DNA of 23,857 nucleotides from assembly GCA_038230975.1 (NCBI GenBank), contig JBBRMF010000055.1:1-23857 (forward strand), given 5' to 3'. Below are positions 1-8,427 of this stretch, in pieces (position 1 is the stretch's first letter; each line of letters opens with the position of its first letter). The notes beneath the pieces are model-generated. The model ran no database searches. It saw only the letters and a program-made list of their open reading frames with translations, and was not told where the DNA came from. The stretch is from JANXVV01 sp038230975 (lineage in GTDB: Bacteria; Planctomycetota; Phycisphaerae; Tepidisphaerales; Tepidisphaeraceae). The translations under genes and the position numbers were made by a program.

Positions 1-166
1 CCTGATTCCGATCCAGCGGTGCCGCAGCCCAATGAGACATACCGACCTCCAGGTCATCCAAACTTATCCAGCCCCAATGGCGGTACTTTAGCACGAAATT
101 GCTTTATATGCAAGGGGTGGATAAATCGACAGGCTCGGTACTTGGGGGGGGAGGGGACAAGACTAC
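1..166. other. Downstream flank of the OppA gene, no gene recognised
   Basis: This stretch follows the stop codon of the minus-strand OppA-type gene and runs to the window edge. I see no coding region and no convincing terminator hairpin. It contains a G-rich run around 143-156 (seven or eight G, then A, then four G). Peptide transporter permease genes, if linked, would have to lie beyond the window edge. Confidence 0.4.
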
Positions 167-1837
167 TTACTTCCGAATCACTTCCACCGACTTGAGCATA
201 TTCATGTTTCGCGGATTCATCGGCAGGCCTTTGACGTTGCTTCGAAACATTCCGGAATTGACGTAATGAAACAACGGCATGATCGGAGCTTCTTCGAGCA
301 GGATCGTTTCGGCCTTCTCGAAAATGCGAAGCCGTTTGGTGGGATCGGTTTCACGGGCGGCATCAGCGCAGAGCGCGGCAAACTTTTCATTCCGCCAATC
401 TGCATCGTTATTCCCGCTGTTCGGTAGATATTTGTCGGTGAAGGTTGAGGGATCGTTGTAGTCGCCGTACCAACTGGCGCGGGAAATTGAATACTTCTTG
501 TTGCTCAATTGTTCGCGATAGCTGGCCAGTTCCTTGCCATCAAGTTCCGTGGTGACATTCAGATTCTGCTTCCACTGCCGCTGGAGATACTCGGCGATTT
601 CCTTATGCTGGCCCTCGTTATTGAAATTGAGCTTGAACACTGGCAGGCCATCGCCGTTCGGGTAACCGGCGTCGGCCAGAAGCTTGCGGGCACGCTCCGG
701 ATCGTAAGGCAAACCCTTGGGTGAAACGTATCCGTTGAACGCCCCAGGTGGGACGTAATCGGTCGCGATCGGCTGTCCCATCCGCATGATTTTGTCGACG
801 AGAAACTGCTTCTCCACTCCCATTGAAAGCGCCTGGCGCACCGCGATTTTTTTCAGCGGGTTGTCCGTGCCATCAGGGAGTTTGTCCCGACAGTTAAAGG
901 AATAAAAGTACGTCCCGAAACTCGTGAAGTTGTGCAGATCTTCGTGCTTCTTGCGGAGGAGTTCACCCCCAATATCGCCGGGCACTTCGACCCACCAATC
1001 GATGGCCCCGGAATTAAACGCCTCAAACGCATTCTGCGGGCTTTCAATGACGAGGAAGTCAATCGTTCTACTTTTGACGCTCGGTTTGTCCCAATAGTAA
1101 TCTGAAGCCACCAGCCGCAGACGACGTTTGAAGTCCCATTTATCCAGACGATACGGCCCGTTCGATACCAAATTGGGCGGTCGCGTATAACTGGGATTGA
1201 CCTTCAACTTCCCCGTGATACGGTCCTTCATCATCATCGATTTTTCGTGAGCCGGAAAAAACGGTGAGAACGCGATGAGATCCGGGAAGAACGTGGTGGA
1301 ATTTTTCAATTTGACCCGCAACCAGCGCGGGTCTTGATCTAATGTTTCAATGCCCACGTTTGCAAAACTGGGCTTCTCACCTTTTACCTTGGCAGTCTCA
1401 TATTTGGCAACAGCCGCCCCGTATTCCTCGGCACCCACAATGTAGTTGAACAACTCCGCATATTGCGACTGCTCATCGAGCATCCGCTTCCAGGCAAAAA
1501 CAAAATCACCGGCTAACACCGGGTCGCCGTTCGACCATTTGGCCTCGGGACGAATGTGGAATGTGTAGACTTTTTTATCTTCGCTGACCTCAATTGGAAA
1601 CGCGCACCCCGGGACCGGATCAAGAGTGACGGTATCGAGCGTGTAGAGACCCTCCCACAGCGCGTAGGCTACGCGAATATCCTGCATGTAGGTCAGCTTG
1701 GGGAAGTCCAGAGTGCTGACATCTGCACGATCGACGTAGGTGAAATCCGCCTTTTGCTCCACGTCGGGCTGGGAGAGAATCATGGCGCCTGCAAGAAGCA
1801 GGAGCAGAAAAATCGGTATGACCAGTAGTCTTCGCAT
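167..1837 (-). CDS. OppA-type oligopeptide ABC transporter substrate-binding protein
   Basis: A 556-residue extracytoplasmic solute-binding protein of family 5 (SBP_bac_5, OppA/DppA type), expected to capture peptides or similar oligomers for an ABC importer. The N-terminus (MRRLLVIPIFLLLLLAGA) is a clear export signal or signal anchor. There is no cysteine at a lipobox, so it does not look like a typical lipoprotein. Family-like features are the early segment DADVSTLD-like (here RADVSTLDFPKLTYMQD), the WEGLYTLD stretch, YTFHIRPEAKWSNGDPV near residue 95, the SNGPYRLDKW segment near 225, and PYDPERARKLLADAGYPNG near 380. Length matches the family. The start is ATG at 1837 with only a weak GGAA behind it. 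It follows the 400-residue secreted protein gene by 57 bases and is probably co-transcribed with it. No permease or ATPase genes are visible, so the substrate is not determined. Confidence 0.93.
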   Translation of the reverse strand: MRRLLVIPIFLLLLLAGAMILSQPDVEQKADFTYVDRADVSTLDFPKLTYMQDIRVAYALWEGLYTLDTVTLDPVPGCAFPIEVSEDKKVYTFHIRPEAKWSNGDPVLAGDFVFAWKRMLDEQSQYAELFNYIVGAEEYGAAVAKYETAKVKGEKPSFANVGIETLDQDPRWLRVKLKNSTTFFPDLIAFSPFFPAHEKSMMMKDRITGKLKVNPSYTRPPNLVSNGPYRLDKWDFKRRLRLVASDYYWDKPSVKSRTIDFLVIESPQNAFEAFNSGAIDWWVEVPGDIGGELLRKKHEDLHNFTSFGTYFYSFNCRDKLPDGTDNPLKKIAVRQALSMGVEKQFLVDKIMRMGQPIATDYVPPGAFNGYVSPKGLPYDPERARKLLADAGYPNGDGLPVFKLNFNNEGQHKEIAEYLQRQWKQNLNVTTELDGKELASYREQLSNKKYSISRASWYGDYNDPSTFTDKYLPNSGNNDADWRNEKFAALCADAARETDPTKRLRIFEKAETILLEEAPIMPLFHYVNSGMFRSNVKGLPMNPRNMNMLKSVEVIRK

Positions 1838-1894
1838 GATTTCCGCGGAAGCCGGTAACCACTGATATCTGGCCGCTGTAATACTGCTGATGTA

Positions 1895-3097
1895 CTAGGG
1901 CTTAACGACAGTCGGCACGATGTTGCCTGCGGCCGCTCCGTTTTGTGGAAAATCAGTGCGGATCGCTTTGACGATCGGTTCAACCATTTGAACCACCGCC
2001 GCCGGGGGTGTATTGCTGCCGATTTTGGACAAACGTAACGCCAGATCATGAAGTGGCGCATCGGGCAGCGAATCTGCCACCACGGATACTGCGGCACCTG
2101 TCTGCGTAATGACCGTGCGCAATTGCTCCATATCCGAAGCGCTGACCTTACCGGTCATTGCCGTGGCTGAACCAGAAAGCAAATCGGCAATCAGATTCAT
2201 GACTTTGACGCGATCCGCCGGGGCTAGCTTCGACCACATGCTCGCTTGAACAGTCAACACAGCGCTGGCACGGTGTTCCACCGCTGCATCCTGCGGGATG
2301 GCCCCGGTTTTGTAGATCCCCACTCGACGTGCGTAGAGCTTCACCAGGATATCGATCACTTGGGGGCTCAGATCTTGCAGTGCGCCGTAAGCCTCATCAG
2401 TGATCGCACCGGATAATTTGTGCGATTCGATCGTCGGTAGGATCAGTCGAAGCAGAGCGCCATTGGGCGCGGGTTGATTTGGCGCAGTTAAAATCGCGGC
2501 GGCACCCTTCATTCCCCACAACGAAACGCCTTCGTTCGGATCTTGCATCATTTGAACGATCAGATTTTGCAAGGCCGTCGCCGGAAGAATCGGCTTGGAA
2601 GCGTCGGCGACCTTGGCGACCACAATCGCGATGTTCAGCTTCGTGCGAAGCGACACGTTCCTGGCCATTGCGGACGAGAATTCCCTGGCCAGTGCATTGA
2701 TATAGGTATCGAGGTAGATGACGCTGGATGGCGTTAAAGGGCTCGGAGACATCGCCGCCGTGACCAGATCGCCGCGAGCGACAGTGGCGACGTCGGCATC
2801 CTCCATCGTAAGCCGCGTAACATTGTCTTTTACAAAACTTTGGATCGTGGCTGTCGTCGGGGAGGAACTGGTCTTCTCCGCATTCGTCAACATCTTTGGA
2901 GCTGGCAGAGTCGTCGGTGCAGATGTCACCGGTGTGGTGCCGCCTGAAACCTTGGTAACCGCAGGAGGCGCCGTCACCTGGGCAATCGCCATCGGCGCGA
3001 TAACGCCCAGAGCCAAACCACAAATTAGCACCGCCTGATGGAACGCGGTGACAGTGTGACGGGATCGAATAAAAAAAGTGGGAAGGCAGCGGTTCAT
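1895..3097 (-). CDS. Secreted hypothetical protein with Pro/Thr-rich linker and helical body
   Basis: A 400-residue protein I do not recognise. The N-terminus has a basic stretch, then a hydrophobic core (AVLICGLALGVIAPMAIA) and a likely cleavage site after AIA, so it is exported. About 45 residues rich in Ala, Pro, Thr and Val follow (near residues 45-85), resembling a linker. The rest is Ala/Leu-rich and predominantly helical by eye, with repeated helix-turn-helix-like units somewhat like HEAT-type solenoids (inference only). The start was chosen as ATG at 3097 because GGAGT lies nine bases upstream; a TTG directly before it gives a one-codon longer reading. The gene precedes the OppA-type gene by 57 bases, so the two probably form one transcript, but a functional link is unproven. 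Confidence 0.72.
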   Translation of the reverse strand: MNRCLPTFFIRSRHTVTAFHQAVLICGLALGVIAPMAIAQVTAPPAVTKVSGGTTPVTSAPTTLPAPKMLTNAEKTSSSPTTATIQSFVKDNVTRLTMEDADVATVARGDLVTAAMSPSPLTPSSVIYLDTYINALAREFSSAMARNVSLRTKLNIAIVVAKVADASKPILPATALQNLIVQMMQDPNEGVSLWGMKGAAAILTAPNQPAPNGALLRLILPTIESHKLSGAITDEAYGALQDLSPQVIDILVKLYARRVGIYKTGAIPQDAAVEHRASAVLTVQASMWSKLAPADRVKVMNLIADLLSGSATAMTGKVSASDMEQLRTVITQTGAAVSVVADSLPDAPLHDLALRLSKIGSNTPPAAVVQMVEPIVKAIRTDFPQNGAAAGNIVPTVVKP

Positions 3098-3106
3098 CAA
3101 GCGTCA

Positions 3107-3110
3107 CTCC
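3107..3110 (-). promoter_or_regulatory. Ribosome binding site deciding the start at 3097
   Basis: GGAG on the minus strand, nine bases before ATG at 3097. It supports that ATG over more distant alternatives. Confidence 0.6.
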
Positions 3111-3314
3111 AGCGGCCTGGCAGGCCCGGCATTCGGAACGGCGACAGTCGCCTGCGCCCTAATGCGCTCTATCTGATTTCTGAAACTCGTCCGGGGGATC
3201 ATTCGGAATCAAACCAGTTTTTGATGCCTCCGGAAAACTAGCAGATGCCGGAAAAAGTGTCAAGGAAACGGTTTGCCCGCTTCAAGGGAGCGCAACCCGC
3301 TTTTCGGGCATCTC

Positions 3315-3357
3315 AAAATGCAACCCCCAGATGCGGAGTGATTCCGGATTGCATTTT
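3315..3357. repeat. AT-rich inverted repeat followed by a T run
   Basis: Perfect 9-base arms AAAATGCAA (3315-3323) and TTGCATTTT (3349-3357) are separated by 25 bases. Two further T residues follow, giving six T in a row. On the plus strand this resembles a weak intrinsic terminator or attenuator, but it lies upstream of both divergent genes rather than after a gene, so its role is unclear. Confidence 0.35.
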
Positions 3358-3446
3358 TTCCGCCCCTCTTCAAAGGCCCGGGCGTTTGGGAATCCCTCGG
3401 ACCGTGTATCTTAAGGAAAGATGTTTGACAGTTCTCTTCCAGGACC

Positions 3447-3459
3447 GATATGACATATC
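3447..3459. promoter_or_regulatory. Palindrome over the start codon of the first cluster gene
   Basis: GATATG-A-CATATC is a perfect palindrome with a single central base, and the ATG at 3450 lies inside it. Its right part, TGACATATC, recurs in the palindrome at 9886-9902 before the last gene of the cluster. This is compatible with an operator, but chance is possible for such an AT-rich motif. Confidence 0.3.
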
Positions 3460-5696
3460 CAAAAAGTAATCTATTCTTCTCGCGCGTGCGCGAATTCTGC
3501 TCATTCTTCATGTGCCTGCTGAATTTGGCAGGACACGTAAATGCCGATGTCGCTGCCGATTCAAACCGCCAGGCAGACAGGCGATTGACGTTCCAGACGA
3601 GCGGCCCATGGTCGCCGCGCACGGCGGTCGACGCGGATGTAGCCATCTGTTATGGCGTCGGCAACGGCCTGCCGGCCCGTTTAGAGAGCTGGCGCAGTCA
3701 CGGATATCGCACGGAAGTCATGACCGGCGTCTCCTGGGGACAATACCAGGATTACCTTCACGGCCAATGGGACGGTCTGGATCATCAGGATGAACGACAA
3801 ACCGATATCAACGGAAATCCACTACAGCACGGCAAGAGCAATGACGTATGGTACATGTCACCCGGGAAAGATTATGGCCGATATTTGACCGAAGGCGTTA
3901 AGAGGGCACTGGATGCCGGTGCCGAAGCCATCTACCTCGAGGAGCCAGAATTCTGGGTTCGCGCAGGGTATGAGCCCAGCTTTCGCCGCGCGTGGAAAAC
4001 TTATTTTGGGGAGGATTGGCAACCGCCGCACCAATCCGTGGACAGCCAGTACCGGGCATCGAAGCTCAAATATGATCTGTATCGCCAGGCGCTCTCGCAG
4101 GTGTTTGAATTCGTCAAAAAGTACGGCAAAGAGCACGGCGATCGCAGCATCCCGTGTTATGTCCCGACGCATTCACTGTTGAATTACGCCCACTGGAGAA
4201 TCGTCAGTCCCGAATCATCACTGATCGACGTCGGTTGCGACGGGTACATCGCTCAAGTCTGGACGGGGACGTCACGGACGCCAAACGTTTATGAAGGCGT
4301 CCGGAAATCTCGCACCTTTGAAACGGCCTTCCTTGAATATGGGGCCATGCAAAACCTGGTTCGGGCAAGCGGTCGAAAAGTCTGGTATCTCAACGATCCA
4401 ATCGAGGACAATCCGAATCACAGCTGGGATGACTACCGTACCAACTGGGAAAGCACGCTGATCGCATCGCTCTTGCAACCGGAAGTCTGGCGGTTCGAGG
4501 TGATGCCATGGCCGGATCGAATATTTAATGGGAAGCACAATGCGGCAGATGCAGTGAAACCTGCCACGCCATCTGCGGCGGCGTCGACGCAGCCGCAAAC
4601 TAAGATCGGCATTCCCAGGGAATACGAGACGGAGCTGCAAGCGGTCATCACCGCGATGGGCGACCTGAGGCAGCCCTCGGACAAAGTGCGATGGGAAGCC
4701 TGCGGAACTCAGGGTATTGGCGTTCTGGTTTCAGATACGATGATGTTTCAACGCGGTGATCCGACGCCATCGGATCCGCATCTCGGTTCGTTCTACGGGC
4801 TGGCGATGCCGTTGGTGAAGCGCGGGATGCCCATCGAACCCGTTCAAATTGAAAGCGCGACCACTGCGCGATTTCTCGATCGCTACAAAGTGCTTTTACT
4901 GACCTATGAAGGTCAAAAACCACCCACACCGCAATTCCATAATGCCTTGGCGAGCTGGGTACGGGCCGGCGGCGCGCTGGTGGTGATTGACGATGACAAG
5001 GACCCGTATCACGCGGTGCGTGAGTGGTGGAATACTCCACCGATGCAATTCCGGACGCCGCGTCATCATCTGTTTCAGACGCTGCAAATCGCAGAAGATG
5101 CCAAAGGATTGTCGCACGTCGGCAAGGGTGTAATTGTCTATGCGCCGATTTCTCCTTCCGCGATGACCTATGACAAAACCGGGGCGAATCAACTGAGGAA
5201 TCTCACCCGCACAGCGGCAGAAGCGATCGGTTTGGAATGGAAGGAAAGTGCCGCATTGGTTCTTCGGCGCGGCCCCTATTTAATCGCTGCGGGGTTGGAC
5301 GAAGCCACGTCCGACAAGCCACCGGTTGTCCTCAATGGACGATACATCTCACTCTTCGATCCGGCATTAGCGATCATAAACGCGTTTACACTGGTTCCTG
5401 GTTCCCGCGCAATGCTGCTGGATGTGGTCTCCGCGACCGCCGAGAAAAAAGAAGGCATCCTCGCCGCCGCATGCGGTGTAAGGGAAGAATCCGTCACGGC
5501 AGACGCAATCTCCTTTCGCGCGTTCGGCGTGGCGGGGAGCAATGCCGTGGTGTGTATCGCATCGCGGCGCGCTCCAAAAACCGTCACGGTCGGCGGGATT
5601 TTGCTTCCACCGGCCAACTGGCACTTTGATTCAGGACTGCTGTGGATGAGATTCCAGAACTCGCCGGAACCGGTCGCGATCGAAGTGAAACGCTGA
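3450..5696 (+). CDS. Secreted glycoside-hydrolase-like protein (TIM-barrel plus GH42-like amidotransferase-fold domain)
   Basis: A 748-residue protein of no family I can name with certainty. Residues 1-32 form a signal peptide (hydrophobic CSFFMCLLNLAG, likely cleavage after VNA). Residues about 60-370 read like a beta/alpha barrel of the GH-A/GH42 kind: GAEAIYLEEPEFWVRAGYE near 156-175 has a strand ending in acidic residues (E164, E165, E167) followed by the FW...Y...F pattern common near the acid/base of such enzymes. Further aromatic and acidic strand ends occur later (LNDPIEDN, RFEVMPWPDRIF). Residues about 440-550 (YKVLLLTYEG, WVRAGGALVVIDDD) resemble the flavodoxin-like domain that follows the barrel in GH42 proteins. 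The last 150 residues look beta-rich. Start at ATG 3450 is supported by AGGA five bases upstream. It heads the plus-strand cluster. The enzymatic role is inferred and the substrate unknown. Confidence 0.8.
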   Translation: MTYPKSNLFFSRVREFCSFFMCLLNLAGHVNADVAADSNRQADRRLTFQTSGPWSPRTAVDADVAICYGVGNGLPARLESWRSHGYRTEVMTGVSWGQYQDYLHGQWDGLDHQDERQTDINGNPLQHGKSNDVWYMSPGKDYGRYLTEGVKRALDAGAEAIYLEEPEFWVRAGYEPSFRRAWKTYFGEDWQPPHQSVDSQYRASKLKYDLYRQALSQVFEFVKKYGKEHGDRSIPCYVPTHSLLNYAHWRIVSPESSLIDVGCDGYIAQVWTGTSRTPNVYEGVRKSRTFETAFLEYGAMQNLVRASGRKVWYLNDPIEDNPNHSWDDYRTNWESTLIASLLQPEVWRFEVMPWPDRIFNGKHNAADAVKPATPSAAASTQPQTKIGIPREYETELQAVITAMGDLRQPSDKVRWEACGTQGIGVLVSDTMMFQRGDPTPSDPHLGSFYGLAMPLVKRGMPIEPVQIESATTARFLDRYKVLLLTYEGQKPPTPQFHNALASWVRAGGALVVIDDDKDPYHAVREWWNTPPMQFRTPRHHLFQTLQIAEDAKGLSHVGKGVIVYAPISPSAMTYDKTGANQLRNLTRTAAEAIGLEWKESAALVLRRGPYLIAAGLDEATSDKPPVVLNGRYISLFDPALAIINAFTLVPGSRAMLLDVVSATAEKKEGILAAACGVREESVTADAISFRAFGVAGSNAVVCIASRRAPKTVTVGGILLPPANWHFDSGLLWMRFQNSPEPVAIEVKR

Positions 5697-5879
5697 GCGA
5701 CTCTCTGGCGAAGCCGACCGCAATCGTCGAATGACACTTAACACCGAACAGCTCAGTATTCAATGGTGGCCCCTTTTCAGCCTTTTCTCTCATTTAACTC
5801 CATGTTTCCGGGCCCATTTTTCTATTGAGTCCCAACAAACATCGCGATTGTGGATTGGAATTTCCGTCATGGCCATTCC
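5697..5879. other. Intergenic spacer inside the plus-strand cluster
   Basis: About 180 bases between the glycoside-hydrolase-like gene and the DUF1549 gene. I see no strong hairpin-plus-T terminator and no clear promoter. A pyrimidine-rich stretch occurs around 5768-5800. Co-transcription across it is possible but not shown. Confidence 0.3.
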
Positions 5880-8420
5880 ATGAATTTGGTAAACGCGAAC
5901 CTAAAGTCGAGGGTACTCCTTTTCGTGAAGCACATTTTGCGTGACAAACTGTTTGGTTTCGGCGTTGTCGCATTCGTAGCGGCGTGGGGCATGGTTCTCG
6001 TTCGAGCCGACGACCGCATCGATTTTAACCGCGATGTCCGGCCAATTCTTGCAGGCAAATGCTTCGTATGTCACGGTCGCGACGAGAAAGATCGCAAGGC
6101 CAGTTTGCGTCTGGATGTGCGTGATGTCGCGTTGAAACCCCTCAAGGATGGCAGCATTGCCATTGTGCCCGGCAAACCTGCGACGAGCGAGTTATTGGCG
6201 CGCATCGGCAGTACCGACGATGACGAAATCATGCCCCCGCCAAAGCATGGGGCTCGCCTCACCGACCCCAATATCGCAACCCTGAAGTCGTGGATTGAGC
6301 AAGGCGCGCCTTACGCCGAGCACTGGGCGTACGTGAAACCCCTGAGACCCGCATTGCCCGATGTGAAGGCGAAGACATGGCCGATCAATGAAATCGATCG
6401 GTTCATCCTCGCTCGTCTCGCGCGAGAAGGACTTCAACCTTCGCCGCAGGCGGATCGATATGCGCTGATCCGCCGCGTTTATCTCGATCTGACGGGCCTG
6501 CCTCCGACGATCGCCGAAGCCGATGCATTCGCCCACGACGATAGTCCAGACGCCTTCGGAATAATCGTCGATCGACTTCTCGCCCGACCCGCTTACGGCG
6601 AGCGTTGGGCCCAGGTTTGGCTTGATCTGGCTCGCTATGCGGACTCTCAAGGTTTTGCGCCCGATGCCGAACGCGCGATCTGGCGATGGCGTGATGGGCT
6701 GATCCAATCACTCAACGCGAATGTTCCCTACGATCAATTCACGGTCGAACAGCTCGCCGGTGATCTGTTGCCGAATGCCTCCGATGAGCAACGCATTGCG
6801 ACCGGATTCAATCGCAACACCCTTACGAATACGGAGGGGGGCGTGAATCAGGAGGAGTTTCGCTCTGCGGCCGTGGTCGACCGCGTCAATACCACCCTGC
6901 AAGTGTGGATGGCTTCAACTTTCGCCTGTTGCCAGTGCCACAATCACAAGTATGACCCATTCAGCCAGAAGGATTACTACCAGATCTACGCGATTTTCAA
7001 TTCCACCCAGGATGCCAACGGCGGTGACGATGCGCCGGTCGTGGAAGTCGCTCGATTGGGCATGGAATCTCAATTTGCCGAGACGCGTTCCAGGCACGCA
7101 GAGGCAAAATCCAAGTTTGAGTCCGCCTCCCATGACCTTTCCGCCAGGCAACCGGAATGGGAAAAGTCCGTTGTGATTTCGACATTGCCCGGTGACCTTG
7201 CAGCTATTCTGAAAAAGCCGGAAAAGGAACGGAACAAGGCCGAAAGCGACAAGCTCGCGCAGCACTTCAGATCGCAGTCCAAGGAATGGAAGGAGTTGGA
7301 GTCGGGACTAAAGAAAGTGGAATCGGCGTACAAAGCGGTCGCCGTCACTACGCCCGTAATGCTAGACGGCACGCAGCGAGACACTTTTATTCATCTGCGC
7401 GGAAACTATGAAGCAAAAGGGGACAAGGTCAATCCCGGGCTGCCGAGCGCGCTTGCTTCGCCAATCAGCGGTCCGGTGAATCGGTTAACGCTGGCTCGTT
7501 GGATCGCCAGCGCCGATAACCCGCTGACCGCCCGCGTTGCGGTAAACCGCCTTTGGGAACAGATCTTTGGAATTGGAATCGTTGAGACCAGTGAAGATTT
7601 CGGCATGCAGGGAGAAGGGCCGACGCATGCGGAGCTATTGGATTGGCTTGCAACGGAGTACGTACGGCTGGGCTGGGACACGAAGAAATTGATCCGGCTC
7701 ATCGTGACGTCCGCGACCTATCGTCAGAACTCGGCAGAATCGACGCAACTGGCGGCACGTGATCCCTTGAATCGTCTGTTGGCGCGCGGGCCGCGCGTGC
7801 GACTGACGGCTGAGACGGTGCGCGATCAAGCGTTGTTCGCTTCCGGGCTGCTCAGCCATAAAATGTATGGCCCGCCCCGCCAGCCGGCCAAACCCAATTA
7901 CGGTCTCGCCGCCGCCTTCGGCTCGACAACCGACTGGAAAACCGACGCCGGCGAGGACCGTTGGTGCCGCGCCATCTACATTCGCACACGTCGCAATGCG
8001 CCCTATCCATCCATGAACACGTTCGACGCGCCCGAGCGAACGAGCTGCACGATCCGTCGAATCCGCACCAATACACCTCTTCAGGCGCTGGTCACATTAA
8101 ACGATCCCTGTTTCGTCGAGGCGGCACAAGGTTTGGCGCGGCGAATCGTAAAGGAAGGCGGTGAAACCGAAGCTTCACGCGTGATCTTTGCTTTCCGAAC
8201 CTGCCTGACGCGCCCGCCTAACGCATCAGAGGCCAAACGACTGGCCGAACTATACCAGACCGTCCACGCCGACTATGCAAAAGACACCGCCAAGGCCAAA
8301 CGGATGGCAACCCAACCTTTGGGTGCCGCCCCGGAAGGCATGAACGAAGTCGATCTTGCCGCCTGGACCGTCGTGTCCAATGTCCTGATGAACCTGGATG
8401 AGACGCTCGCTCGGAGATGA
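5880..8420 (+). CDS. PSCyt1-DUF1549-DUF1553 secreted protein with cytochrome-like CxxCH motifs
   Basis: An 846-residue planctomycete-type protein. A hydrophobic export segment (GFGVVAFVAAWGMVLV, near 27-42) precedes a planctomycete cytochrome C domain beginning DFNRDVRPILAGKCFVCHG, with a heme-type C61-x-x-C64-H65. DUF1549 starts around residue 167 (WPINEIDRFILARL, then RRVYLDLTGLPPT) and contains a second CxxCH, C350-C-Q-C353-H354, followed by NHKYDPFSQKDYY. A charged, helical, probably coiled-coil insertion spans about 395-500. DUF1553 starts around 547 (NPLTARVAVNRLWEQIFG) and runs almost to the C-terminus. Members are exported and have been proposed to be redox proteins linked to polysaccharide breakdown; the reaction is not established. 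ATG 5880 is used; an in-frame GTG at 5850 would add ten residues, and neither has a good ribosome-binding site. The stop lies seven bases before the DUF1501 start. Confidence 0.95.
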   Translation: MNLVNANLKSRVLLFVKHILRDKLFGFGVVAFVAAWGMVLVRADDRIDFNRDVRPILAGKCFVCHGRDEKDRKASLRLDVRDVALKPLKDGSIAIVPGKPATSELLARIGSTDDDEIMPPPKHGARLTDPNIATLKSWIEQGAPYAEHWAYVKPLRPALPDVKAKTWPINEIDRFILARLAREGLQPSPQADRYALIRRVYLDLTGLPPTIAEADAFAHDDSPDAFGIIVDRLLARPAYGERWAQVWLDLARYADSQGFAPDAERAIWRWRDGLIQSLNANVPYDQFTVEQLAGDLLPNASDEQRIATGFNRNTLTNTEGGVNQEEFRSAAVVDRVNTTLQVWMASTFACCQCHNHKYDPFSQKDYYQIYAIFNSTQDANGGDDAPVVEVARLGMESQFAETRSRHAEAKSKFESASHDLSARQPEWEKSVVISTLPGDLAAILKKPEKERNKAESDKLAQHFRSQSKEWKELESGLKKVESAYKAVAVTTPVMLDGTQRDTFIHLRGNYEAKGDKVNPGLPSALASPISGPVNRLTLARWIASADNPLTARVAVNRLWEQIFGIGIVETSEDFGMQGEGPTHAELLDWLATEYVRLGWDTKKLIRLIVTSATYRQNSAESTQLAARDPLNRLLARGPRVRLTAETVRDQALFASGLLSHKMYGPPRQPAKPNYGLAAAFGSTTDWKTDAGEDRWCRAIYIRTRRNAPYPSMNTFDAPERTSCTIRRIRTNTPLQALVTLNDPCFVEAAQGLARRIVKEGGETEASRVIFAFRTCLTRPPNASEAKRLAELYQTVHADYAKDTAKAKRMATQPLGAAPEGMNEVDLAAWTVVSNVLMNLDETLARR
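8413..8416 (+). promoter_or_regulatory. Ribosome binding site deciding the DUF1501 start
   Basis: GGAG inside the last codons of the preceding gene, 11 bases before ATG 8428. It favours 8428 over the in-frame ATG at 8398, which would overlap the upstream gene by 23 bases. Confidence 0.55.
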
Positions 8421-8427
8421 TAGCTTG

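Larger units (their letters stand above)
3098..3449. other. Divergent intergenic region between the secreted-protein/OppA unit and the plus-strand cluster
   Basis: About 350 bases between two divergent genes, so promoters for both are expected here. Visible content: the ribosome-binding site of the minus-strand gene, an inverted repeat AAAATGCAA/TTGCATTTT (3315-3357), and a TTGACA at 3425-3430 that would be a good -35 box, though its matching -10 would cover the start codon of the plus-strand gene. Two stretches (around 3112-3140 and 3366-3395) resemble each other weakly. I see no gene or RNA. Confidence 0.5.

Noticed and set aside
3425..3453. TTGACA with a -10-like ATATGA/TATGAC as a promoter for the first cluster gene
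   Set aside because: The -10 box would contain the start codon ATG 3450, which has its own AGGA site and a proper signal peptide. It could be real only if translation starts at ATG 3510, giving a much poorer signal peptide.
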